A DNA stretch of 64,000 nt from Luzula sylvatica (taxonomy: Eukaryota; Streptophyta; Magnoliopsida; Poales; Juncaceae): assembly GCA_946800325.1 (NCBI GenBank), contig OX326960.1:35493629-35557628 (forward strand). The letters are read 5' to 3'. Shown here in pieces: positions 26,821 through 40,113 of this stretch. The stretch's first letter is position 1. The number at the start of each line of letters is the position of its first letter. The translations under genes were made by a program, and so were the position numbers. The notes below the pieces were generated by a model that was not told the DNA's origin, made no database searches, and saw only the letters and a list, made by a program, of their open reading frames with translations.

Positions 26821-28683
26821 ACGTGTTTTTAGATCATTTGTATCGTATCTTTTGGTACATAACTTTTCACCAAATTTCAGAAACACTAAGGAAGTTTGTT
26901 TTTCTATTCAAAACAAGATTTTAACGCTTTGAGGAGTTCAAATAACGTGTTTTCAGATTATTTGTATCGTATCTTTTACTACATAACTTTTCACCAAATT
27001 TCAGAAACACTAAGGAAGTTTGTTTTTCTATTCAAAACAAGATTTTAACGCTTTGAGGAGTTCAAATAACGTGTTTTTAGATCATTTGTATCGTATCTTT
27101 TAGTACATAACTTTTCACCAAATTTCACAAACACTAAGGAAATTTGTTTTTCGATTCAAAACAAGATTTTAACGCTTTGAGGAGTTGAAATAACGTGTTT
27201 TTAGTTCATTTGTATCGTATGTTTTACTACATAAATTTTCACCAAATTTCACAAACACTAAGGAAGTTTGTTTTTCGAGTCAAAACAAGATTTTAACGCT
27301 TTGAGGAGTTCAAATAACGTGTTTTTAGATCATTTGTATCGTATCTTTTAGTACATAACGTTTCACCAAATTTCACAAACACTAAGGAAGTTTGTTTTTC
27401 GATTCAAAACAAGATTTTAACGCTTTGAGGAGTTCAAATAACGTGTTTTTAGTTCATTTGTATCGTATGTTTTACTACATAACTTTTCACCAAATTTCAC
27501 AAACACTAAGGAAGTTTGTTTTTCGAGTCAAAACAAGATTTTAACGCTTTGAGGAGTTCAAATAACGTGTTTTTAGATCATTTGTATCGTATCTTTTAGT
27601 ACATAACTTTTCACCAAATTTCACAAACACTAAGGAAGTTTGTTTTTCGATTCAAAACAAGATTTTAACGCTTTGAGGAGTTCAAATAACGTGTTTTTAG
27701 TTCATTTGTATCGTATGTTTTACTACATAACTTTTCGCCAAATTTCACAAACACTAAGGAAGTTTGTTTTTCGAGTCAAAACAAGATTTTAACGCTTTGA
27801 GGAGTTCAAATAACGTGTTTTTAGATCATTTGTATCGTATCTTTTAGTACATAACTTTTCACCAAATTTCACAAACACTAAGGAAGTTTGTTTTTCGATT
27901 CAAAACAAAATTTTAACGCTTTGAGGAGTTCAAATAACGTGTTTTTAGATCATTTGTATCGTATCTTTTACTACATAACTTTTCACCAAATTTGACAAAC
28001 ACTAAGAAAGTTTGTTTTTCGATTTCAAAACAAGATTTTAACGCTTTGAGGAGTTCAAATAACGTGTTTTCAGGTCATTTGTATCGTATCTTTTAGTACA
28101 TAACTTTTCACCAAATTTCAGAAACACTAAGGAAGTTTGTTTTTCGATTCAAAACAAAATTTTAACGCTTTGAGGAGTTCAAATAACGTGTTTTTAGATC
28201 ATTTGTATCGTATCTTTTACTATATAACTTTTCACCAAATTTGACAAACACTAAGAAAGTTTGTTTTTCGATTTCAAAACAAGATTTTAACGCTTTGAGG
28301 AGTTCAAATAACGTGTTTTCAGGTCATTTGTATCGTATCTTTTAGTACATAACTTTTCACCAAATTTCAGAAACACTAAGGAAGTTTGTTTTTCGATTCA
28401 AAACAAGATTTTAACGCTTTGAGGAGTTCAAATAACGTGTTTTTAGATCATTTGTATCGTATCTTTTACTACATAACTTTTCACCAAATTTGACAAACAC
28501 TAAGAAAGTTTGTTTTTCGATTTCAAAACAAGATTTTAACGCTTTGAGGAGTTCAAATAACGTGTTTTCAGGTCATTTGTATCGTATCTTTTAGTACATA
28601 ACTTTTCACCAAATTTCACAAACACTAAGGAAGTTTGTTTTTCGAGTCAAAACAATATTTTAACGCTTTGAGGAGTTCAAATA
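26821..28683 (+). repeat. Partial HOR unit, first 15 monomers
   Basis: The order p q l b a b t b2 m h i h i h u repeats the start of the unit at 21729, including the tttggtac marker. It then switches after u into a (28684), where the parent unit continued with n. The u monomer at 28560 ends in caatat, unlike the caagat of the parent. This is the entry into the 17-monomer repeats. Confidence 0.9.
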
Positions 28684-30796
28684 ACGTGTTTTTAGATCAT
28701 TTGTATCGTATCTTTTAGTACATAACGTTTCACCAAATTTCACAAACACTAAGGAAGTTTGTTTTTCGATTCAAAACAAGATTTTAACGCTTTGAGGAGT
28801 TCAAATAACGTGTTTTTAGATCATTTGTATCGTATGTTTTACTACATAACTTTTCACCAAATTTCACAAACACTAAGGAAGTTTGTTTTTCGAGTCAAAA
28901 CAAGATTTTAACGCTTTGAGGAGTTCAAATAACGTGTTTTTAGATCATTTGTATCGTATCTTTTAGTACATAACTTTTCAGCAAATTTCACAAACACTAA
29001 GGAAGTTTGTTTTTCGATTCAAAACGAAATTTTAACGCTTTGAGGAGTTCAAATAACGTGTTTTTAGATCATTTGTATCGTATCTTTTACTACATAACTT
29101 TTCACCAAATTTCAGAAACACTAAGGAAGTTTGTTTTTCGATTCAAAACAAGATTTTAACGCTTTGAGGAGTTCAAATAACGTGTTTTTAGATTATTTGT
29201 ATCGTATCTTTTAGAACATAACTTTTCACCAAATTTCACAAACACTAAGGAAGTTTGTTTTTCGATTTCAAAACAATATTTTAACGCTTTGAGGAGTTCA
29301 AATAACGTGTTTTTAGATCATTTGTATCGTATCTTTTAGTACATAACTTTTCACCAAATTTCACAAACACTAGCAAAGTTTGTTTTTCGTTTCAAAACAA
29401 GATTTTAACGCTTTGAGGAGTTCAAATAACGTGTTTTTAGATCATTTGTATCGTATCTTTTACTACATAACTTTTCACCAAATTTGACAAACACTAAGAA
29501 AGTTTGTTTTTCGATTTCAAAACAAGATTTTAACGCTTTGAGGAGTTCAAATAACGTGTTTTCAGGTCATTTGTATCGTATCTTTTAGTACATAACTTTT
29601 CACCAAATTTCAGAAACACTAAGGAAGTTTGTTTTTCGATTCAAAACAAGATTTTAACGCTTTGAGGAGTTCAAATAACGTGTTTTTAGATCATTTGTAT
29701 CGTATCTTTTAGTACATAACTTTTCACCAAATTTCACAAACACTAGGAAAATTTGTTTTTCGTTTCAAAACAAGATTTTAACGCTTTGAGGAGTTCAAAT
29801 AACGTGTTTTTAGATCATTTGTATCGTATCTTTTAGTACATAACTTTTCACCAAATTTCACAAACACTAAGGAAGTTTGTTTTTCTATTCAAAACAAGAT
29901 TTTAACGCTTTGAGGAGTTCAAATAACGTGTTTTTAGATCATTTGTATGGTATCTTTTAGTACATAACTTTTCACCAAATTTCACAAACACTAAGGAAAT
30001 TTGTTTTTCGATTCAAAACAAGATTTTAACGCTTTGAGGAGTTGAAATAACGTGTTTTTAGTTCATTTGTATCGTATGTTTTACTACATAACTTTTCACC
30101 AAATTTGACAAACACTAAGAAAGTTTGTTTTTCGATTTCAAAACAAGATTTTAACGCTTTGAGGAGTTCAAATAACGTGTTTTCAGGTCATTTGTATCGT
30201 ATCTTTTAGTACATAACTTTTCACCAAATTTCAGAAACACTAAGGAAGTTTGTTTTTCGATTCAAAACAAAATTTTAACGCTTTGAGGAGTTCAAATAAC
30301 GTGTTTTTAGATCATTTGTATCGTATCTTTTACTATATAACTTTTCACCAAATTTGACAAACACTAAGAAAGTTTGTTTTTCGATTTCAAAACAAGATTT
30401 TAACGCTTTGAGGAGTTCAAATAACGTGTTTTCAGGTCATTTGTATCGTATCTTTTAGTACATAACTTTTCACCAAATTTCAGAAACACTAAGGAAGTTT
30501 GTTTTTCGATTCAAAACAAGATTTTAACGCTTTGAGGAGTTCAAATAACGTGTTTTTAGATCATTTGTATCGTATCTTTTACTACATAACTTTTCACCAA
30601 ATTTGACAAACACTAAGAAAGTTTGTTTTTCGATTTCAAAACAAGATTTTAACGCTTTGAGGAGTTCAAATAACGTGTTTTCAGGTCATTTGTATCGTAT
30701 CTTTTAGTACATAACTTTTCACCAAATTTCACAAACACTAAGGAAGTTTGTTTTTCGAGTCAAAACAAGATTTTAACGCTTTGAGGAGTTCAAATA
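28684..30796 (+). repeat. 17-monomer HOR, copy 1
   Basis: The order is a b c d e g h i j k l r i h i h u. Five monomers are 125 bp, giving 2113 bp. The last six monomers are three variants of an h-i type dimer (r i, h i, h u). The second h has ctatataac instead of ctacataac. The e monomer carries gattatttg where other e copies have gatcatttg. Confidence 0.93.
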
Positions 30797-32909
30797 ACGT
30801 GTTTTTAGATCATTTGTATCGTATCTTTTAGTACATAACGTTTCACCAAATTTCACAAACACTAAGGAAGTTTGTTTTTCGATTCAAAACAAGATTTTAA
30901 CGCTTTGAGGAGTTCAAATAACGTGTTTTTAGATCATTTGTATCGTATGTTTTACTACATAACTTTTCACCAAATTTCACAAACACTAAGGAAGTTTGTT
31001 TTTCGAGTCAAAACAAGATTTTAACGCTTTGAGGAGTTCAAATAACGTGTTTTTAGATCATTTGTATCGTATCTTTTAGTACATAACTTTTCAGCAAATT
31101 TCACAAACACTAAGGAAGTTTGTTTTTCGATTCAAAACGAAATTTTAACGCTTTGAGGAGTTCAAATAACGTGTTTTTAGATCATTTGTATCGTATCTTT
31201 TACTACATAACTTTTCACCAAATTTCAGAAACACTAAGGAAGTTTGTTTTTCGATTCAAAACAAGATTTTAACGCTTTGAGGAGTTCAAATAACGTGTTT
31301 TTAGATCATTTGTATCGTATCTTTTAGAACATAACTTTTCACCAAATTTCACAAACACTAAGGAAGTTTGTTTTTCGATTTCAAAACAATATTTTAACGC
31401 TTTGAGGAGTTCAAATAACGTGTTTTTAGATCATTTGTATCGTATCTTTTAGTACATAACTTTTCACCAAATTTCACAAACACTAGCAAAGTTTGTTTTT
31501 CGTTTCAAAACAAGATTTTAACGCTTTGAGGAGTTCAAATAACGTGTTTTTAGATCATTTGTATCGTATCTTTTACTACATAACTTTTCACCAAATTTGA
31601 CAAACACTAAGAAAGTTTGTTTTTCGATTTCAAAACAAGATTTTAACGCTTTGAGGAGTTCAAATAACGTGTTTTCAGGTCATTTGTATCGTATCTTTTA
31701 GTACATAACTTTTCACCAAATTTCAGAAACACTAAGGAAGTTTGTTTTTCGATTCAAAACAAGATTTTAACGCTTTGAGGAGTTCAAATAACGTGTTTTT
31801 AGATCATTTGTATCGTATCTTTTAGTACATAACTTTTCACCAAATTTCACAAACACTAGGAAAATTTGTTTTTCGTTTCAAAACAAGATTTTAACGCTTT
31901 GAGGAGTTCAAATAACGTGTTTTTAGATCATTTGTATCGTATCTTTTAGTACATAACTTTTCACCAAATTTCACAAACACTAAGGAAGTTTGTTTTTCTA
32001 TTCAAAACAAGATTTTAACGCTTTGAGGAGTTCAAATAACGTGTTTTTAGATCATTTGTATGGTATCTTTTAGTACATAACTTTTCACCAAATTTCACAA
32101 ACACTAAGGAAATTTGTTTTTCGATTCAAAACAAGATTTTAACGCTTTGAGGAGTTGAAATAACGTGTTTTTAGTTCATTTGTATCGTATGTTTTACTAC
32201 ATAACTTTTCACCAAATTTGACAAACACTAAGAAAGTTTGTTTTTCGATTTCAAAACAAGATTTTAACGCTTTGAGGAGTTCAAATAACGTGTTTTCAGG
32301 TCATTTGTATCGTATCTTTTAGTACATAACTTTTCACCAAATTTCAGAAACACTAAGGAAGTTTGTTTTTCGATTCAAAACAAAATTTTAACGCTTTGAG
32401 GAGTTCAAATAACGTGTTTTTAGATCATTTGTATCGTATCTTTTACTATATAACTTTTCACCAAATTTGACAAACACTAAGAAAGTTTGTTTTTCGATTT
32501 CAAAACAAGATTTTAACGCTTTGAGGAGTTCAAATAACGTGTTTTCAGGTCATTTGTATCGTATCTTTTAGTACATAACTTTTCACCAAATTTCAGAAAC
32601 ACTAAGGAAGTTTGTTTTTCGATTCAAAACAAGATTTTAACGCTTTGAGGAGTTCAAATAACGTGTTTTTAGATCATTTGTATCGTATCTTTTACTACAT
32701 AACTTTTCACCAAATTTGACAAACACTAAGAAAGTTTGTTTTTCGATTTCAAAACAAGATTTTAACGCTTTGAGGAGTTCAAATAACGTGTTTTCAGGTC
32801 ATTTGTATCGTATCTTTTAGTACATAACTTTTCACCAAATTTCACAAACACTAAGGAAGTTTGTTTTTCGAGTCAAAACAAGATTTTAACGCTTTGAGGA
32901 GTTCAAATA
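30797..32909 (+). repeat. 17-monomer HOR, copy 2
   Basis: The order and 2113-bp length match 28684-30796. The only differences I noticed are at the e monomer (gatcatttg here) and at the very end of the unit before copy 1 (caatat against caagat). Confidence 0.93.
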
Positions 32910-35021
32910 ACGTGTTTTTAGATCATTTGTATCGTATCTTTTAGTACATAACGTTTCACCAAATTTCACAAACACTAAGGAAGTTTGTTTTTCGATTCAA
33001 AACAAGATTTTAACGCTTTGAGGAGTTCAAATAACGTGTTTTTAGATCATTTGTATCGTATGTTTTACTACATAACTTTTCACCAAATTTCACAAACACT
33101 AAGGAAGTTTGTTTTTCGAGTCAAAACAAGATTTTAACGCTTTGAGGAGTTCAAATAACGTGTTTTTAGATCATTTGTATCGTATCTTTTAGTACATAAC
33201 TTTTCAGCAAATTTCACAAACACTAAGGAAGTTTGTTTTTCGATTCAAAACGAAATTTTAACGCTTTGAGGAGTTCAAATAACGTGTTTTTAGATCATTT
33301 GTATCGTATCTTTTACTACATAACTTTTCACCAAATTTCAGAAACACTAAGGAAGTTTGTTTTTCGATTCAAAACAAGATTTTAACGCTTTGAGGAGTTC
33401 AAATAACGTGTTTTTAGATCATTTGTATCGTATCTTTTAGAACATAACTTTTCACCAAATTTCACAAACACTAAGGAAGTTTGTTTTTCGATTTCAAAAC
33501 AATATTTTAACGCTTTGAGGAGTTCAAATAACGTGTTTTTAGATCATTTGTATCGTATCTTTTAGTACATAACTTTTCACCAAATTTCACAAACACTAGC
33601 AAAGTTTGTTTTTCGTTTCAAAACAAGATTTTAACGCTTTGAGGAGTTCAAATAACGTGTTTTTAGATCATTTGTATCGTATCTTTTACTACATAACTTT
33701 TCACCAAATTTGACAAACACTAAGAAAGTTTGTTTTTCGATTTCAAAACAAGATTTTAACGCTTTGAGGAGTTCAAATAACGTGTTTTCAGGTCATTTGT
33801 ATCGTATCTTTTAGTACATAACTTTTCACCAAATTTCAGAAACACTAAGGAAGTTTGTTTTTCGATTCAAAACAAGATTTTAACGCTTTGAGGAGTTCAA
33901 ATAGCGTGTTTTTAGATCATTTGTATCGTATCTTTTAGTACATAACTTTTCACCAAATTTCACAAACACTAGGAAAATTTGTTTTTCGTTTCAAAACAAG
34001 ATTTTAACGCTTTGAGGAGTTCAAATAACGTGTTTTTAGATCATTTGTATCGTATCTTTTAGTACATAACTTTTCACCAAATTTCACAAACACTAAGGAA
34101 GTTTGTTTTTCTATTCAAAACAAGATTTTAACGCTTTGAGGAGTTCAAATAACGTGTTTTTAGATCATTTGTATGGTATCTTTTAGTACATAACTTTTCA
34201 CCAAATTTCACAAACACTAAGGAAATTTGTTTTTCGATTCAAAACAAGATTTTAACGCTTTGAGGAGTTGAAATAACGTGTTTTTAGTTCATTTGTATCG
34301 TATGTTTTACTACATAACTTTTCACCAAATTTGACAAACACTAAGAAAGTTTGTTTTTCGATTTCAAAACAAGATTTTAACGCTTTGAGGAGTTCAAATA
34401 ACGTGTTTTCAGGTCATTTGTATCGTATCTTTTAGTACATAACTTTTCACCAAATTTCAGAAACACTAAGGAAGTTTGTTTTTCGATTCAAAACAATATT
34501 TTAACGCTTTGAGGAGTTCAAATAACGTGTTTTTAGATCATTTGTATCGTATCTTTTAGTACATAACTTTTCACCAAATTTCAGAAACACTAAGGAAGTT
34601 TGTTTTTCGATTCAAAACAAGATTTTAACGCTTTGAGGAGTTCAAATAACGTGTTTTTAGATCATTTGTATCGTATCGTTTAGTACATAACTTTTCACCA
34701 AATTTCACAAACACTAGGAAAATTTGTTTTTCGTTTCAAAACAAGATTTTAACGCTTTGAGGAGTTCAAATAACGTGTTTTTAGATCATTTGTATCGTAT
34801 CTTTTACTACATAACTTTTCACCACATTTGACAAACACTAAGAAAGTTTGTTTTTCGATTTCAAAACAAGATTTTAACGCTTTGAGGAGTTCAAATAACG
34901 TGTTTTCAGGTCATTTGTATCGTATCTTTTAGTACATAACTTTTCACCAAATTTCACAAACACTAAGGAAGTTTGTTTTTCGAGTCAAAACAAGATTTTA
35001 ACGCTTTGAGGAGTTCAAATA
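32910..35021 (+). repeat. 17-monomer HOR, copy 3, chimeric end
   Basis: The order is a b c d e g h i j k l r i s n h u. The first 13 positions match the two previous copies in order, but the block i(caaaat) h i h has been replaced by i(caatat) s n h, taken from the longer HOR family. One fewer 125-bp monomer makes it 2112 bp. Position 33904 carries atagcg where relatives have ataacg. The same chimeric unit recurs at 44089-46200. Confidence 0.92.
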
Positions 35022-38000
35022 ACGTGTTTTTAGATCATTTGTATCGTATCTTTTAGTCCATAACGTTTCACCAAATTTCACAAACACTAAGGAAGTTTGT
35101 TTTTCGATTCAAAACAAGATTTTAACGCTTTGAGGAGTTCAAATAACGTGTTTTTAGATCATTTGTATCGTATGTTTTACTACATAACTTTTCACCAAAT
35201 TTCACAAACACTAAGGAAGTTTGTTTTTCGAGTCAAAACAAGATTTTAACGCTTTGAGGAGTTCAAATAACGTGTTTTTAGATCATTTGTATCGTATCTT
35301 TTAGTACATAACTTTTCAGCAAATTTCACAAACACTAAGGAAGTTTGTTTTTCGATTCAAAACGAAATTTTAACGCTTTGAGGAGTTCAAATAACGTGTT
35401 TTTAGATCATTTGTATCGTATCTTTTACTACATAACTTTTCACCAAATTTCAGAAACACTAAGGAAGTTTGTTTTTCGATTCAAAACAAGATTTTAACGC
35501 TTTGAGGAGTTCAAATAACGTGTTTTTAGATCATTTGTATCGTATCTTTTAGAACATAACTTTTCACCAAATTTCACAAACACTAAGGAAGTTTGTTTTT
35601 CGATTTCAAAACAATATTTTAACGCTTTGAGGAGTTCAAATAACGTGTTTTTAGATCATTTGTATCGTATCTTTTAGTACATAACTTTTCACCAAATTTC
35701 ACAAACACTAGCAAAGTTTGTTTTTCGTTTCAAAACAAGATTTTAACGCTTTGAGGTGTTCAAATAACGTGTTTTTAGATCATTTGTATCGTATCTTTTA
35801 CTACATAACTTTTCACCAAATTTGACAAACACTAAGAAAGTTTGTTTTTCGATTTCAAAACAAGATTTTAACGCTTTGAGGAGTTCAAATAACGTGTTTT
35901 CAGGTCATTTGTATCGTATCTTTTAGTACATAACTTTTCACCAAATTTCAGAAACACTAAGGAAGTTTGTTTTTCGATTCAAAACAAGATTTTAACGCTT
36001 TGAGGAGTTCAAATAACGTGTTTTTAGATCATTTGTATCGTATCTTTTAGTACATAACTTTTCACCAAATTTCACAAACACTAGGAAAATTTGTTTTTCG
36101 TTTCAAAACAAGATTTTAACGCTTTGAGGAGTTCAAATAACGTGTTTTTAGATCATTTGTATCGTATCTTTTAGTACATAACTTTTCACCAAATTTCACA
36201 AACACTAAGGAAGTTTGTTTTTCTATTCAAAACAAGATTTTAACGCTTTGAGGAGTTCAAATAACGTGTTTTTAGATCATTTGTATGGTATCTTTTAGTA
36301 CATAACTTTTCACCAAATTTCACAAACACTAAGGAAATTTGTTTTTCGATTCAAAACAAGATTTTAACGCTTTGAGGAGTTGAAATAACGTGTTTTTAGT
36401 TCATTTGTATCGTATGTTTTACTACATAACTTTTCACCAAATTTGACAAACACTAAGAAAGTTTGTTTTTCGATTTCAAAACAAGATTTTAACGCTTTGA
36501 GGAGTTCAAATAACGTGTTTTCAGGTCATTTGTATCGTATCTTTTAGTACATAACTTTTCACCAAATTTCAGAAACACTAAGGAAGTTTGTTTTTCGATT
36601 CAAAACAATATTTTAACGCTTTGAGGAGTTCAAATAACGTGTTTTTAGATCATTTGTATTGTATCTTTTAGTACATAACTTTTCACCAAATTTCAGAAAC
36701 ACTAAGGAAGTTTGTTTTTCGATTCAAAACAAGATTTTAACGCTTTGAGGAGTTCAAATAACGTGTTTTTAGATCATTTGTATCGTATCGTTTAGTACAT
36801 AACTTTTCACCAAATTTCACAAACACTAGGAAAATTTGTTTTTCGTTTCAAAACAAGATTTTAACGCTTTGAGGAGTTCAAATAACGTGTTTTTAGATCA
36901 TTTGTATCGTATCTTTTACTACATAACTTTTCACCACATTTGACAAACACTAAGAAAGTTTGTTTTTCGATTTCAAAACAAGATTTTAACGCTTTGAGGA
37001 GTTCAAATAACGTGTTTTCAGGTCATTTGTATCGTATCTTTTAGTACATAACTTTTCACCAAATTTCAGAAACACTAAGGAAGTTTGTTTTTCGATTCAA
37101 ATCAAGATTTTAACGCTTTGAGGAGTTCAAATAACGTGTTTTTAGATCATTTGTATCGTATCTTTTAGTACATAACTTTTCACCAAATTTCACAAACACT
37201 AGGAAAGTTTGTTTTTCGTTTCAAAACAAGATTTTAACGCTTTGAGGAGTTCAAATAACGTGTTTTTAGATCATTTGTATCGTATCTTTTGGTACATAAC
37301 TTTTCACCAAATTTCAGAAACACTAAGGAAGTTTGTTTTTCTATTCAAAACAAGATTTTAACGCTTTGAGGAGTTCAAATAACGTGTTTTCAGATTATTT
37401 GTATCGTATCTTTTACTACATAACTTTTCACCAAATTTCAGAAACACTAAGGAAGTTTGTTTTTCTATTCAAAACAAGATTTTAACGCTTTGAGGAGTTC
37501 AAATAACGTGTTTTTAGATCATTTGTATCGTATCTTTTAGTACATAACTTTTCACCAAATTTCACAAACACTAAGGAAATTTGTTTTTCGATTCAAAACA
37601 AGATTTTAACGCTTTGAGGAGTTGAAATAACGTGTTTTTAGTTCATTTGTATCGTATGTTTTACTACATAACTTTTCACCAAATTTCACAAACACTAAGG
37701 AAGTTTGTTTTTCGAGTCAAAACAAGATTTTAACGCTTTGAGGAGTTCAAATAACGTGTTTTTAGATCATTTGTATCGTATCTTTTAGTACATAACGTTT
37801 CACCAAATTTCACAAACACTAAGGAAGTTTGTTTTTCGATTCAAAACAAGATTTTAACGCTTTGAGGAGTTCAAATAACGTGTTTTTAGTTCATTTGTAT
37901 CGTATGTTTTACTACATAACTTTTCACCAAATTTCACAAACACTAAGGAAGTTTGTTTTTCGAGTCAAAACAAGATTTTAACGCTTTGAGGAGTTCAAAT

Positions 38001-39865
38001 AACGTGTTTTTAGATCATTTGTATCGTATCTTTTAGTACATAACTTTTCACCAAATTTCACAAACACTAAGGAAGTTTGTTTTTCGATTCAAAACAAGAT
38101 TTTAACGCTTTGAGGAGTTCAAATAACGTGTTTTTAGTTCATTTGTATCGTATGTTTTACTACATAACTTTTCGCCAAATTTCACAAACACTAAGGAAGT
38201 TTGTTTTTCGAGTCAAAACAAGATTTTAACGCTTTGAGGAGTTCAAATAACGTGTTTTTAGATCATTTGTATCGTATCTTTTAGTACATAACTTTTCACC
38301 AAATTTCACAAACACTAAGGAAGTTTGTTTTTCGATTCAAAACAAAATTTTAACGCTTTGAGGAGTTCAAATAACGTGTTTTTAGATCATTTGTATCGTA
38401 TCTTTTACTACATAACTTTTCACCAAATTTGACAAACACTAAGAAAGTTTGTTTTTCGATTTCAAAACAAGATTTTAACGCTTTGAGGAGTTCAAATAAC
38501 GTGTTTTCAGGTCATTTGTATCGTATCTTTTAGTACATAACTTTTCACCAAATTTCAGAAACACTAAGGAAGTTTGTTTTTCGATTCAAAACAAGATTTT
38601 AACGCTTTGAGGAGTTCAAATAACGTGTTTTTAGATCATTTGTATCGTATCTTTTAGTACATAACTTTTCACCAAATTTCACAAACACTAGGAAAGTTTG
38701 TTTTTCGTTTCAAAACAAGATTTTAACGCTTTGAGGAGTTCAAATAACGTGTTTTTAGATCATTTGTATCGTATCTTTTACTACATAACTTTTCACCAAA
38801 TTTGACAAACACTAAGAAAGTTTGTTTTTCGATTTCAAAACAAGATTTTAACGCTTTGAGGAGTTCAAATAACGTGTTTTCAGGTCATTTGTATCGTATC
38901 TTTTAGTACATAACTTTTCACCAAATTTCAGAAACACTAAGGAAGTTTGTTTTTCGATTCAAAACAAGATTTTAATGCTTTGAGGAGTTCAAATAACGTG
39001 TTTTTAGATCATTTGTATCGTATCTTTTAGTACATAACTTTTCACCAAATTTCACAAACACTAGGAAAGTTTGTTTTTCGTTTCAAAACAAGATTTTAAC
39101 GCTTTGAGGGGTTCAAATAACGTGTTTTTAGATCATTTGTATCGTATCTTTTACTACATAACTTTTCACCAAATTTGACAAACACTAAGAAAGTTTGTTT
39201 TTCGATTTCAAAACAAGATTTTAACGCTTTGAGGAGTTCAAATAACGTGTTTTCAGGTCATTTGTATCGTATCTTTTAGTACATAACATTTCACCAAATT
39301 TCAGAAACACTAAGGAAGTTTGTTTTTCGATTCAAAACAAGATTTTAACGCTTTGAGGAGTTCAAATAACGTGTTTTTAGATCATTTGTATCGTATCGTT
39401 TAGTACATAACTTTTCACCAAATTTCACAAACACTAGGAAAATTTGTTTTTCGTTTCAAAACAAGATTTTAACGCTTTGAGGAGTTCAAATAACGTGTTT
39501 TTAGATCATTTGTATCGTATCTTTTACTACATAACTTTTCACCAAATTTGACAAACACTAAGAAAGTTTGTTTTTCGATTTCAAAACAAGATTTTAACGC
39601 TTTGAGGAGTTCAAATAACGTGTTTTCAGGTCATTTGTATCGTATCTTTTAGTACATAACTTTTCACCAAATTTCAGAAACACTAAGGAAGTTTGTTTTT
39701 CGATTCAAAACAAGATTTTAACGCTTTGAGGAGTTCAAATAACGTGTTTTTAGATCATTTGTATCGTATCTTTTAGTACATAACTTTTCCCCAAATTTCA
39801 CAAACACTAGGAAAGTTTGTTTTTCGTTTCAAAACAAGATTTTAACGCTTTGAGGAGTTCAAATA

Positions 39866-40113
39866 ACGTGTTTTTAGATCATTTGTATCGTATCTTTTAG
39901 TACATAACATTTCACCAAATTTCAGAAACACTAAGGAAGTTTTGTTTTTCTATTCAAAACAAGATTTTAACGCTTTGAGGAGTTCAAATAACGTGTTTTC
40001 AGATTATTTGTATCGTATCTTTTACTACATAACTTTGCACCAAATTTCAGAAACACTAAGGAAGTTTGTTTTTCTATTCAAAACAAATTTTAACGCTTTG
40101 AGGAGTTCAAATA
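39866..40113 (+). repeat. p-q dimer with +1 and -1 indels, copy 1
   Basis: The p monomer (125 bp) has aagttttg with an extra t, and the following q monomer (123 bp) has caaatttt, lacking the g of caagatttt. The q monomer also has actttgcacc in place of acttttcacc. Together they stop the usual frame rotation and leave 68 codons open at 39942-40148 from a TTG. The open frame reads across repeated satellite, has no ATG start and no recognisable domain, so I do not call a gene. The same dimer recurs at 51046 and 60358. Confidence 0.85.
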
